A DNA stretch of 47,742 nt from positions 1 through 47,742 of the forward strand of contig DVLQ01000081.1 in the NCBI GenBank assembly GCA_018715395.1. The letters are read 5' to 3'. Under the pieces are notes generated by a model that worked only from the letters and a program-made list of their open reading frames with translations, was not told where the DNA came from and did not search any database. Of the stretch, positions 35,995-44,265 are shown in pieces; the stretch's first letter is position 1, and each line of letters opens with the position of its first letter. A program made the position numbers and the translations under genes. Source of the stretch: Candidatus Coprocola pullicola. Lineage in GTDB: Bacteria; Bacillota; Clostridia; Lachnospirales; Anaerotignaceae.

Positions 35995-36249
35995 TTATCC
36001 TTTAACATCTCCGTCAAAAGACCATCCATTACGCTCAACAAATCCCAGGAAAATCCGCTTAAATTCGTCTATGCTCAGATCAGAAGATGTTTGCGAAATA
36101 CAACCACAGATTTTCTCCATCTCCAGACAGCCACCAAATGACCAATTATTCTCTTCAATGAAATCTATCATTTTATACCAAAATTCTTCCTCCCTCATTT
36201 CTGGAGGTAGTCTCCCAATGCGGCCTTGAATTTCGAACTCTTTTGTCAT
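35995..36249 (-). CDS. Small protein with an internal repeat, 84 aa, possibly immunity-like
   Basis: Starts MTKEFEIQGRIGRLPPEM. Two similar halves are visible: EEEFWYKMIDFIEENNWSFGG (about 20-40) and DEFKRIFLGFVERNGWSFDG (about 61-80), so each unit is an amphipathic helix followed by N-W-S-F-x-G. The first unit resembles small YggL/immunity-type proteins, but I cannot assign a family. AAGGAG lies eight bases before the ATG at 36249, and a longer frame to 36300 overlaps the upstream gene. Third gene of a minus-strand cassette, richer in GC than the surroundings, which suggests transfer. Confidence 0.65.
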   Translation of the reverse strand: MTKEFEIQGRIGRLPPEMREEEFWYKMIDFIEENNWSFGGCLEMEKICGCISQTSSDLSIDEFKRIFLGFVERNGWSFDGDVKG

Positions 36250-36268
36250 GGCTGTCTCTCCTTCGTTC

Positions 36269-36505
36269 TTAGTTTGTCCAATGAATTGTGGCAAAGCCAT
36301 CGACCCAACCTAAGCGATCAATTTTCGACTTATGTATTTCAAAACAACTTAACGGATAATCTTTAAATCCCTCCCGCTCTTTTGGTTGTTCGATTGCCTC
36401 GTTTGCTTTTGTTTCAGAAGAAAAAACACCAATCAGTTTTTCTTCCTCATGTGTTCTGTTATCATCTGTCAAGTCATGTATATGCCATAGCAAAAAAATA
36501 TCCAT
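36269..36505 (-). CDS. Small DUF7336-like protein, 78 aa
   Basis: Begins MDIFLLWHIHDLTDDN and contains EEKLIGVFSSETKANEAIEQ, EGFKDYPLSCFEIHKSKID and GWVDGF. This is the layout of small proteins that track an external signal or accompany polymorphic-toxin immunity clusters (YxLxH, KLIGVFSS, A-E-A, GF.D.P...I). Family placement rests on memory of the pattern only. I start at the ATG at 36505 behind GGAAAGG; the frame continues upstream without a ribosome site. It is the middle gene of the cassette, and its stop is 19 bases before the next start. Confidence 0.65.
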   Translation of the reverse strand: MDIFLLWHIHDLTDDNRTHEEEKLIGVFSSETKANEAIEQPKEREGFKDYPLSCFEIHKSKIDRLGWVDGFATIHWTN

Positions 36506-36611
36506 TTTTTCAACGACCTTTCCGCAACACTGCCGCCTCCGTCTAAAATTAGAGGAAGCGAACAAGACTGGACTGTGTTACCATCTTCTCCATGAACAGG
36601 AATTGAGAATT

Positions 36612-36950
36612 TCAAGAAATGACATCATCAATGATATTTAAATCGTAATCGAATATAGCCCGATAAGACAAACAATAATCATTTTCCTCATCATTTATGG
36701 TAATAATACAGGTAATTGTATCTAATGGTGGATCAAAATTAAAATTTTTATTGAATGATACCATAGTGTCGTAAAAACGGTATGTTCTCATTACTGTATC
36801 AAAGTCTGCTCTCAAATTGTCAACAAATTGATCTCGTTCATCGTCGTACCAATTTGTTAAACATTGTTTCATTGCATCTCGTGTCAATCTGAAAATATCT
36901 GAATTCTCAATAAATTCGCTAAAAGCATCTTTGTCCATTGGTAATCTCAT
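36612..36950 (-). CDS. Hypothetical acidic protein, 112 aa, first gene of the cassette
   Basis: Starts MRLPMDKDAFSEFIENS. The N-terminal half is helical and rich in aromatic and acidic residues (NWYDDERDQFVDNLRADFD); the C-terminal half looks beta-rich (TITCIITINDEENDYCLSYRAIF). Acidic pI, no signal peptide. GGAGG stands six bases before the ATG at 36950. Together with the two genes behind it, this has the size and composition of immunity-type proteins, but I do not recognise its family and no toxin gene is present. Confidence 0.6.
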   Translation of the reverse strand: MRLPMDKDAFSEFIENSDIFRLTRDAMKQCLTNWYDDERDQFVDNLRADFDTVMRTYRFYDTMVSFNKNFNFDPPLDTITCIITINDEENDYCLSYRAIFDYDLNIIDDVIS

Positions 36951-37050
36951 TCTTTTCCTCCTGCATATTCATATTATCCTGTAAAACTCTAAAACATCAC
37001 TTGACTGTGTGATTACAGCATACTATAAGAATGTAAATAAATCTACTCTC

Positions 37051-37391
37051 CAGTTTTAAAATCAAATGTACTATATTAATTAATGTGATTTCTTTCAAGT
37101 TTACAATATCATATTATATAAGGAGCTACATATATTTAACTGCTCATAAGATAAGTTGCCCTTTATAAGAATTACAAAAATTATATACCATTTTTGTTAT
37201 GATAGACTCTTTCTGTACAGCTAAACTTTAGTTAGTAAAGTGCAGTTTATATCTTTCATAGATTTTCTTACGAACATATTGTTTATAAGGTTTATGATAG
37301 ATATAAAGCAAAAAAGATAAAAATTGCTAACAAAATATTAGTTTCAACCATTCTATTACTCTATCAAGTCTTAATTTTTATTATTCCCACT
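37051..37391. repeat. guaA-downstream direct repeat, copy 2 (341 bp)
   Basis: The copy attached to intact guaA. Its last 11 bases (37381-37391) are the guaA stop and final codons. The minus-strand guaA transcript therefore runs into it. It brackets the three-gene cassette together with 35392-35729. Confidence 0.85.
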
Positions 37392-38919
37392 CGATGGTTG
37401 CTGGTGGTTTGCTTGTAATATCATAGACAATGCGATTAATATGTTTTACTTCATTTACAATTCTTACAGAAACTTTATCCAAAACATCATAAGGAATTCT
37501 AGCCCAATCAGCGGTCATAAAATCTGTGGTTGTAACACCGCGAAGAGCAACTGTATAATCATATGTTCTAAAATCTCCCATTACTCCAACGCTTCTCATA
37601 TCTGTGATAACTGCAAAATATTGATTGATACTGCGATCTAAACCGGCAAGAGCAATTTCTTCTCTGAAGATAGCATCTGCTTGTCTTAGTATTTTTAGTT
37701 TATCTTCTGTCACTTCTCCTATCACACGAATGCCAAGTCCCGGACCGGGGAAGGGTTGTCTCCAAACCAGTGTATCAGGCAAGCCAAGTTCTATACCCAT
37801 CTGACGCACTTCATCTTTAAAGAGCAATCTAAGCGGCTCAATCAATTCTTCAAAATCTACAACTTCAGGCAGACCCCCTACATTGTGATGGGATTTGATA
37901 ACGGCACTGTCACCAAGACCACTTTCAATGACATCGGGATAGATGGTTCCTTGCACAAGATAATTGACTTTTCCGATTTTTTTTGCTTCATCTTCAAATA
38001 CACGAATAAATTCTTCTCCTATCACTTTCCGTTTGCTTTCCGGATCTGTAATACCTTTTAATTTATTTAAAAAACGTTGCTGTGCATTAACACGAACAAA
38101 GTGAGAATCAAATAAATTGCTGAAAACAGCCTCTACTTCATCGCCTTCGTTTTTACGCATTAAACCATTATCTACAAAAACACAAGTCAACTGTTTTCCA
38201 ACTGCCTTTGAAACCAATGCGGCAACAACGCTGGAATCTACCCCTCCGGAAAGAGCACAAAGCACCTTGCCATTGCCAACTTGATTACGAATGGATTGGA
38301 TTTGATTTTCAATATAATTGGTCATCGTCCATTGGCCTGTACAACCACAAATTTCATATAAAAAGTTATAAAGCATTTGAGACCCCTTTGGAGTATGATT
38401 TACTTCCGGGTGGAATTGTACGCCATAAAATTTCTTTTCTTCACATTCTATAGCGGCGGCAGGACAAGTAGGGGTTGTGCCAATTACTTTAAATCCTTCT
38501 GGCAGTTGTGTGACATAGTCTGTATGGCTCATCCAGCAAATTTCATTAGCTTCAATATCTTTTAATAGTTTACTAGAGGTATCAAATGTTACTTCAGCTT
38601 TTCCATATTCACTTTTTTCAGCGGCATTTCCAACTTTTCCACCCAATGTAAATGCCATAAGCTGACAACCATAGCATATGCCAAGAACAGGAATGCCTAG
38701 TTGAAACAATTCTTCTGAACAACGAGGGGCATTTTCGTCGTATACGCTGTTGGGACCGCCTGTAAAAATAATACCTTTTGGATTTTTTTTCTTAATTTCT
38801 TCTATGGGTTTGTTCCAAGGTACAATTTCACAATAAACATGATGTTCACGAACGCGTCTGGCAATTAACTGGTTGTACTGTCCGCCAAAGTCTAAAATCA
38901 TAATTAATTCTTGATTCAT
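37381..38919 (-). CDS. guaA: GMP synthase (glutamine-hydrolysing)
   Basis: Converts XMP to GMP with glutamine and ATP. 512 aa. The class-I amidotransferase has Cys in [15 protein letters not shown] and His/Glu in QFHPEVNHT. The ATP-pyrophosphatase has the P-loop [10 protein letters not shown] and then [10 protein letters not shown]. The dimerisation domain includes [15 protein letters not shown], and the protein ends [11 protein letters not shown], as in the family. I start at the ATG at 38919, six bases after GGAGG; another ATG at 38925 touches that site. The 3' end is a known integration target for genomic islands, and here it is duplicated downstream (35719-35729). Confidence 0.95.
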   Translation of the reverse strand: MNQELIMILDFGGQYNQLIARRVREHHVYCEIVPWNKPIEEIKKKNPKGIIFTGGPNSVYDENAPRCSEELFQLGIPVLGICYGCQLMAFTLGGKVGNAAEKSEYGKAEVTFDTSSKLLKDIEANEICWMSHTDYVTQLPEGFKVIGTTPTCPAAAIECEEKKFYGVQFHPEVNHTPKGSQMLYNFLYEICGCTGQWTMTNYIENQIQSIRNQVGNGKVLCALSGGVDSSVVAALVSKAVGKQLTCVFVDNGLMRKNEGDEVEAVFSNLFDSHFVRVNAQQRFLNKLKGITDPESKRKVIGEEFIRVFEDEAKKIGKVNYLVQGTIYPDVIESGLGDSAVIKSHHNVGGLPEVVDFEELIEPLRLLFKDEVRQMGIELGLPDTLVWRQPFPGPGLGIRVIGEVTEDKLKILRQADAIFREEIALAGLDRSINQYFAVITDMRSVGVMGDFRTYDYTVALRGVTTTDFMTADWARIPYDVLDKVSVRIVNEVKHINRIVYDITSKPPATIEWE

Positions 38920-38960
38920 ATTCATCCTCCGTTTTTATTTGCATACTTTTTGAAAAGAAT

Positions 38961-38985
38961 ACTGCCGTAACAAAATTTACGGCAG
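38961..38985 (-). promoter_or_regulatory. Hairpin in the guaA leader
   Basis: CTGCCGTAAA/TTACGGCAG arms about 45 bases before the guaA start. A weak TTGTGC, 17 bases, TAGTAT promoter lies upstream on the minus strand. No purine-riboswitch core is present, so this is a simple structured leader of unknown role. It has no convincing T run. Confidence 0.5.
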
Positions 38986-39090
38986 AGAACTAATTACTAT
39001 ACTATCACAGCAAAGGGTTTTGCACAAGATATAACAAAAAATATGATAAAATTTGTTAAATTTTATAGAATGGTTTACATTCATTTGGAA

Positions 39091-39119
39091 TTGACACAAT
39101 AATATGTCTTTGATATGAT
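39091..39119 (+). promoter_or_regulatory. Promoter of the purine permease
   Basis: TTGACA, 17 bases, TATGAT. An inverted repeat ATGATG/CATCAT (39116-39143) starts in the -10 and may be an operator. Confidence 0.75.
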
Positions 39120-39173
39120 GATTAACGTCAATATTTCATCATTTAATCAAATATGTAAAAAGGAGGGGCATTT

Positions 39174-40508
39174 GTGGAATTATTAGAAAAATGTTTTAAA
39201 CTAAAACAAAATAACACAACTGTAAAAACAGAACTGATGGCAGGTCTTACAACGTTTATGACAATGGCATATATTCTTATTGTCAATCCAAATGTGTTGG
39301 GAGCAACAGGTATGGATTCCGGAGCAATACTGACGGCAACGGCAGTGGCGGCAGCCATTGGTACATTTTGTATGGCTTTTTTTTCAAATTATCCTTTTGC
39401 GTTAGCGCCCGGTATGGGATTAAATGCTTATTTTGCCTATACTGTTGTAGGACAATATGGATATGATTGGAAAGTTGCATTGGGAGCAGTTTTTGTAGAA
39501 GGTATTATATTTATTTTATTATCTTTGATAAATGTGAGAGAAATGATTTTCAATGCAATTCCTAAAAATATGAAAGCCGCAACAAGTGTAGGAATTGGAT
39601 TGTTTATTGCTTTTATTGGTATGCAAAATGCCGGTATTATTGTAGATTCTGCTACATTAGTAGCTTTGGGGGATGTCAAATCCGTACCTGTTGCATTGGC
39701 ATTAATTGGAACAATTATTACAATGATATTTGTAATTAAAAAAATCAAAGGAGCGCTTCTTTGGGGGATTCTTGCAACATATATATTAGGCATTCTTTGT
39801 CAGTTGACAGGATTATATGTGGTTAATCCGGAAGTGGGGGCATATTCTCTGATACCAAGTGGTATCATTTCTGCACCGCCATCTTTGGAACCGATTGCAA
39901 TGAAAATGGATTTTAGTTTCTTTTTCTCATTTGATTTTGCTGTGATTGTATTTGCATTTTTATTTGTAGATTTATTTGATACATTGGGTACATTGATAGG
40001 TGTTTCTTCCAAAGCGGGATTTTTAGACAAAGAAGGCAAACTGCCTAGAATCAAAGGGGCATTGTTTGCAGACGCTGTCGGTACAACAGTAGGCGCTATG
40101 TTGGGTACTTCTACAGTGACAACATTTGTAGAAAGCGCTTCCGGTGTGGCAGATGGCGGCAGAACAGGTTTAACGTCCTTTACAGCGGGTATTTTGTTTT
40201 TGGTAGCGCTAATTTTTACACCAATTATTTCCGTAATACCATCTTTTGCCACAGCTCCGGCATTGATTGTAGTAGGACTGTTTATGATAGAAAATGTAAC
40301 CAATATTGAGTTTGCGGATTATACAGAAGGTTTTCCGGCATTTATTACAATTTTAATGATGGTTGTGGCATACAGTATTTCAGAAGGGCTTGTATTTGGT
40401 ACAATTTCTTATGTTTTATTAAAATTATTTACAAGAAGAGCAAAAGAATTAAATCCTGTTATTATTATTATTGCAATATTGTTTTTCTTGAAATTAATTT
40501 TAGGTTGA
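39174..40508 (+). CDS. NCS2/AzgA-type purine permease (hypoxanthine/guanine uptake)
   Basis: 444-aa polytopic membrane protein of the PbuG/PbuO/AzgA branch. Characteristic stretches are TELMAGLTTFMTMAYILIVNP, ALAPGMGLNAYFAYTVV, FLFVDLFDTLGTLIGVSSKAG, and LGTSTVTTFVESASGVADGGRTGLTS. It imports hypoxanthine, guanine or adenine by proton symport. Start GTG at 39174, behind AAGGAGGGG. It lies back-to-back with guaA and just upstream of the ZTP riboswitch and purH, so salvage uptake and de novo synthesis genes are grouped. I see no purine riboswitch in its leader. Confidence 0.93.
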   Translation: MELLEKCFKLKQNNTTVKTELMAGLTTFMTMAYILIVNPNVLGATGMDSGAILTATAVAAAIGTFCMAFFSNYPFALAPGMGLNAYFAYTVVGQYGYDWKVALGAVFVEGIIFILLSLINVREMIFNAIPKNMKAATSVGIGLFIAFIGMQNAGIIVDSATLVALGDVKSVPVALALIGTIITMIFVIKKIKGALLWGILATYILGILCQLTGLYVVNPEVGAYSLIPSGIISAPPSLEPIAMKMDFSFFFSFDFAVIVFAFLFVDLFDTLGTLIGVSSKAGFLDKEGKLPRIKGALFADAVGTTVGAMLGTSTVTTFVESASGVADGGRTGLTSFTAGILFLVALIFTPIISVIPSFATAPALIVVGLFMIENVTNIEFADYTEGFPAFITILMMVVAYSISEGLVFGTISYVLLKLFTRRAKELNPVIIIIAILFFLKLILG

Positions 40509-40533
40509 TAGATAACAAAAAATAGTATATAAT
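40505..40533 (+). promoter_or_regulatory. Promoter of the ZTP riboswitch transcript
   Basis: TTGATA, 17 bases, TATAAT. The -35 overlaps the permease stop codon. Confidence 0.8.
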
Positions 40534-40548
40534 AAAAAAAGAATAAAA

Positions 40549-40646
40549 CATTTGTATGACTGGCGGAAGTAGAAAAACTACAGGGAGTACAAATGAAAAA
40601 GCCGACCGCCTGGGCGAGATAATATATTGTCCCAGGTGGTTTTTTG
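40549..40646 (+). ncRNA. ZTP (pfl) riboswitch with terminator expression platform
   Basis: P1 pairs CATTTGTA (40549-40556) with TACAAATG (40588-40595). Inside are the conserved ACTGGCGG and a GTAG/CTAC hairpin followed by AGGGAGT. The 3' domain GCCGACCGCCTGGGC supplies the pseudoknot partner CCGCC for GGCGG. The same CCGCCTGGG pairs with CCCAGGTGG (40631-40639) before TTTTTT, forming a terminator. Family knowledge: ZTP/ZMP binding stabilises the pseudoknot and prevents termination when 10-formyl-THF is scarce. It should control purH, whose enzyme consumes AICAR (ZMP). Confidence 0.9.
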
Positions 40647-40668
40647 TTGTAAATAATATTTGAGTATA

Positions 40669-40912
40669 GGTTCTGTTAATTTAATATAAAAATAAAAGTA
40701 GAGAAATTTGCGATAAATATATTTTTGATATTCATAATGATCTTTTCCAGAACCATAAAGACAATGAGGACAAAAAACAGCAAAATCTTTCAAAGTAATT
40801 TTTATATTTATGTATAGAAACAGCTCCTTTTTGAAAGAAACTCTTTTTATTTTTATTTTATTGTATTTTTAATAAGGAAATGTTGCCTATATCATTTTAA
40901 CGTGACAGAATC
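40669..40912 (-). mobile_element. Decayed IS6-like element, copy B (244 bp), between riboswitch and purH
   Basis: Starts GGTTCTGTTAATTTAATAT and ends CGTGACAGAATC. Flanking octamers TGAGTATA and TGAGTGTA match at seven of eight positions. It shares ends and interior with copy A (19583-20013). The minus strand keeps a transposase N-terminus, KDFAVFCPHC, LYGSGKDHYEYQKYIYRKF, with half of a zinc finger, but the body of the gene is deleted. IS6-family assignment rests on GGTTCTGT ends and the 8-bp repeat. Confidence 0.7.
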
Positions 40913-40938
40913 TGAGTGTATTTAAGGAGGCTATTTTT

Positions 40939-42495
40939 ATGAAACGTGCATTGATTAGTGTGTCTGACAAAACAGGAATCATAGACTTTGCAAAAGAACT
41001 TTCTTATTTAGGCGTAGAAATCATATCTACGGGAGGAACTTATAAGGCATTAAAAGACGCAGGAATTTCGGTGATTGGTATTTCTGATGTAACTCATTTT
41101 CCGGAGTGTTTAGACGGACGTGTCAAAACACTACATCCTTCCATTCATGCAGGTATTCTTGCTATCAGAGGAAACCAAGAGCATATGAAACAGCTTTCTG
41201 ACTTAGGTATTGATACCATTGATATGGTTGTGGTAAATTTATATCCTTTTAAACAAACCATATTAAAACCATGTGTTACAAGAGAAGAAGCCATTGAAAA
41301 TATTGATATTGGCGGACCGACTATGATTCGTGCGGCAGCAAAAAATTATCAAGATGTGGCAGTTATCATTGACCCAGCTGATTATGGCAAAGTGATTGAA
41401 GAATTGAAAACAAAAAATGAAATCTCTATTGATACAAAGTTTTATCTCAGCACAAAAGTATTTATGCATACTTCTCACTATGATAGCCTGATAGCAAATT
41501 ATATGAAAAAACAAGCCGGTATAGAACAATTTCCGGATACATTAACTTTAACCTATGAAAAAGTACAACAAATGCGTTATGGTGAAAATCCACATCAAAA
41601 GGCAGCTTTTTATAAAGAAGTGGGAGAAAATAAAGGAGCGTTAACAAATGCAGTGCAGCTTCATGGAAAAGAGCTTTCTTTTAATAATATTAATGATACA
41701 AACGGCGCTTTGGAATTGTTAAAAGAGTATGATGAACCTACCATTGTTGCCTGCAAACATGCAAATCCTTGTGGTGTAGGCAGTGCAGATACAATTTATG
41801 AAGCATATAAAAAAGCATACCACTCTGACCCTGTTTCTATTTTTGGCGGTATTATTGTAGCCAATAGAGAAATTGACAAAGCTACCGCAGAAGAAATCAG
41901 TAAAATATTTGTAGAAATTATATTGGCGCCGGCTTTTACCAAGGACGCACTGGAAATATTAAAACAAAAGAAAAACATTCGTATTATGACATTAGAAGAT
42001 ATACAGCAAAAACAACCTGAAGGCGCTTTGGATATGAAGAAAGTTTCTGGCGGTATATTAGTACAAGATGTTGACAATGCTTTATTGACAAAAGAAGATT
42101 TAAAAGTGGTTACAAAACGTCAACCGACAGAAAAAGAAATGGAGGATTTACTTTTTACTTGGAAAATTGTAAAATATACAAAGTCAAACGGCATTGCCAT
42201 TGGAAAGGATAAACAGTCTGTTGGCGTTGGACCAGGACAGGTCAATAGAATATGGGCATGCCAACAGGCAATTGAACATGGAACAAATCACTTGGGAGAA
42301 GATGTTGTAAAGGGTGCTGTGTTAGCTTCTGACGCCTTTTTTCCGTTTTCTGATTGTGTGCAAGAATGTGCAAAAGCAGGCATTACAGCAATTATACAAC
42401 CAGGTGGTTCTGTTCGTGACCAAGAGTCCATTGATGCTTGTGACGCAGCAGGCATTGCAATGATATTTACAAATATGCGTCATTTTAGACATTAA
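40939..42495 (+). CDS. purH: Bifunctional AICAR formyltransferase / IMP cyclohydrolase
   Basis: Last two steps of de novo IMP synthesis: AICAR plus 10-formyl-THF to FAICAR, then ring closure. 518 aa. The N-terminal cyclohydrolase (about 1-195) has [35 protein letters not shown] and [16 protein letters not shown]. The C-terminal transformylase has [49 protein letters not shown] and [12 protein letters not shown]. Start ATG behind AAGGAGG. Its expression probably depends on read-through of the ZTP riboswitch terminator about 290 bases upstream, across the copy B relic. Confidence 0.96.
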   Translation: MKRALISVSDKTGIIDFAKELSYLGVEIISTGGTYKALKDAGISVIGISDVTHFPECLDGRVKTLHPSIHAGILAIRGNQEHMKQLSDLGIDTIDMVVVNLYPFKQTILKPCVTREEAIENIDIGGPTMIRAAAKNYQDVAVIIDPADYGKVIEELKTKNEISIDTKFYLSTKVFMHTSHYDSLIANYMKKQAGIEQFPDTLTLTYEKVQQMRYGENPHQKAAFYKEVGENKGALTNAVQLHGKELSFNNINDTNGALELLKEYDEPTIVACKHANPCGVGSADTIYEAYKKAYHSDPVSIFGGIIVANREIDKATAEEISKIFVEIILAPAFTKDALEILKQKKNIRIMTLEDIQQKQPEGALDMKKVSGGILVQDVDNALLTKEDLKVVTKRQPTEKEMEDLLFTWKIVKYTKSNGIAIGKDKQSVGVGPGQVNRIWACQQAIEHGTNHLGEDVVKGAVLASDAFFPFSDCVQECAKAGITAIIQPGGSVRDQESIDACDAAGIAMIFTNMRHFRH

Positions 42496-42510
42496 TCATA
42501 AAAGATAGAC

Positions 42511-42545
42511 GCCCGATAGCAGTACTTGTATCGGGCATTTTATAT
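42511..42545 (+). terminator. Terminator after purH
   Basis: GCCCGATA/TATCGGGC stem, followed by ATTTTATAT. The T run is weak, so partial read-through into mutY is possible. Confidence 0.65.
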
Positions 42546-42557
42546 ATTGAGGTGTAT

Positions 42558-43634
42558 ATGGAAAATAAAGAGTTGAAAAAAATAATTGACCCACTTATTT
42601 GCTGGTATCAAATATCTGCTCGTGAATTGCCTTGGAGAAAGGAGCCTACTGCTTATGGCGTATGGGTATCTGAAATTATGCTTCAGCAAACAAGAGTAGA
42701 GGCTGTAAAAGAATACTATATTCGTTTTATGAACCAACTGCCTACCATAAAAGACTTGGCTGAGGTTTCACAAGAAAAGCTTTTAAAACTTTGGCAGGGA
42801 TTGGGATATTATAATAGAGCAAAAAATATGCAAAAAGCTGCCATAGAAGTTATGGAAAAATATCATGGAAAGCTGCCTATGTCTTATGAAGCATTATTAA
42901 AATTAAAAGGAATAGGAGAATATACAGCAGGAGCAATTTGTTCTATAGCATTTGGATTACCTGAAGCTGCAGTTGATGGAAATGTACTTCGTGTTATGAC
43001 AAGGTTGACTGTTGATGACAGAGATATTATGACAAAGGAAGTGAAAAAGGATTTTTCCCATGAAATAAAAGAAATATTGCAACATACAAATCCTAGTATT
43101 TTTAATCAAGCTTTGATGGAATTAGGAGCAACTATCTGTCTTCCAAATGGTCTTCCGAAATGCGGGATATGCCCTTTAAAACAGTATTGTCAAGCATACA
43201 AAGAAAATCGTATGATGGATTTTCCTTATAAAGCGGCAAAAAAACCACGAAAAATAGAAAATCGTATCATGTTTTTTATACTTTTTGAAAATAAAGTAGC
43301 ATTGCGTAAAAGAACAGAAAAAGGATTATTATCAAATTTATGGGAATTACCTAATATATTATCAGAAGAAAATATATCTCCTTTTCAGCAATTATTAAAC
43401 TGGGGGATTTTGAGTGGAAAAGTGGAACCATTGGGAAAAGCAAAACATATCTTTACACATATACAATGGAATATGGAAGGATATTTTGTAAAAGTGAACA
43501 ATTTGCAAAAACAACAACAAGATTTTGTTTGGGTAACAGAAGAAGAAATGCAAAAATATTATGCATTACCTTCTGCTTTCAGACATTATATCAAAAAAGG
43601 TTGGGAAGAAGGAAAAAAAGAACATGAATTTTAA
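42558..43634 (+). CDS. mutY: A/G-specific adenine DNA glycosylase
   Basis: Removes adenine mispaired with 8-oxoguanine. 358 aa. The N-terminal catalytic domain has the Glu in VSEIMLQQTRVEAV. The helix-hairpin-helix is LKGIGEYTAGAICS, followed by the catalytic Asp in AAVDGNVLRV. The [4Fe-4S] ligands are C-x6-C-x2-C-x5-C in CLPNGLPKCGICPLKQYC. The C-terminal Nudix-like domain that recognises 8-oxoG follows (LLSNLWELPN). Start ATG at 42558 behind GAGGTG. Its end overlaps the next gene, a Nudix hydrolase, by 11 bases. Confidence 0.95.
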   Translation: MENKELKKIIDPLICWYQISARELPWRKEPTAYGVWVSEIMLQQTRVEAVKEYYIRFMNQLPTIKDLAEVSQEKLLKLWQGLGYYNRAKNMQKAAIEVMEKYHGKLPMSYEALLKLKGIGEYTAGAICSIAFGLPEAAVDGNVLRVMTRLTVDDRDIMTKEVKKDFSHEIKEILQHTNPSIFNQALMELGATICLPNGLPKCGICPLKQYCQAYKENRMMDFPYKAAKKPRKIENRIMFFILFENKVALRKRTEKGLLSNLWELPNILSEENISPFQQLLNWGILSGKVEPLGKAKHIFTHIQWNMEGYFVKVNNLQKQQQDFVWVTEEEMQKYYALPSAFRHYIKKGWEEGKKEHEF

Positions 43635-44178
43635 AGAAGAAATAGAAAAATATGTTCCTCAAACACAACAAGAAGAAATAGAAAAAGTAACAATGTTACA
43701 GTATATTAATTTGTTTTATGATAATATACTATATCGTAGCAATACATTAGTGCACATGACAGCCTCATCTATGATTTTTAATGAAAAAAAAGATAAAATA
43801 TTGATGATTTATCATAAAATTTATCAATCTTGGTCATGGACAGGCGGTCATGCTGATGGAGAGAGTAATTTGCAAAAAGTGGCATTAAAAGAGGCAGAAG
43901 AAGAAACAGGTGTAAAACGATTTCAAATACTAAAAAATGGCATTGTATCCATTGATATTTTAACAGTAGAAGGGCATTATAAGAAAGAAAAATATATTAA
44001 CCCGCATATACATTTTAATGTAACATATTGTTTTAAAACATCGGAAAAAAACAAACTGATTTTGAATGAAGAAGAAACTCATGCAGTACGATGGATACCC
44101 ATTTCTGATATAAAAAGCTATTGCAAAGAGGAAAAAATGATACAAATTTATGAAAAGATAATAAAAAGAATGCAATAA
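43624..44178 (+). CDS. Nudix hydrolase
   Basis: 184 aa. The Nudix box reads GGHADGESNLQKVALKEAEE then ETGV; relative to GX5EX7REUXEEXGU the first Glu is Ser and the Arg is Lys, while the metal-binding EAEEE core is kept. Substrate unknown; family members cleave nucleoside diphosphates linked to another group. Start ATG at 43624, with GAAGGAAAAAAAG upstream inside mutY, so it is translationally coupled. The pairing with mutY suggests, but does not show, a nucleotide-pool cleansing role. Confidence 0.85.
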   Translation: MNFKEEIEKYVPQTQQEEIEKVTMLQYINLFYDNILYRSNTLVHMTASSMIFNEKKDKILMIYHKIYQSWSWTGGHADGESNLQKVALKEAEEETGVKRFQILKNGIVSIDILTVEGHYKKEKYINPHIHFNVTYCFKTSEKNKLILNEEETHAVRWIPISDIKSYCKEEKMIQIYEKIIKRMQ

Positions 44179-44195
44179 ATAAGAATGGATATCAT

Positions 44196-44224
44196 TTGAC
44201 TTTTTTTCTCTTTTGTACTACAAT
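44196..44224 (+). promoter_or_regulatory. Promoter of the GNAT-DUF2156 pair
   Basis: TTGACT, 17 bases, TACAAT. Confidence 0.7.
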
Positions 44225-44265
44225 AGAAAATAGCATAAATTGGTATGGGCAGATAGGTGATGAAT

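Noticed and set aside
38920..39173. Possible purine riboswitch between guaA and the permease
   Set aside because: The conserved purine-aptamer core is not present on either strand; only a simple hairpin and promoters are seen.
40578..40793. 71-residue minus-strand frame with a CPHC motif
   Set aside because: It starts in the copy B relic and runs out through the riboswitch terminator; it is a fragment of a deleted transposase, not a gene.
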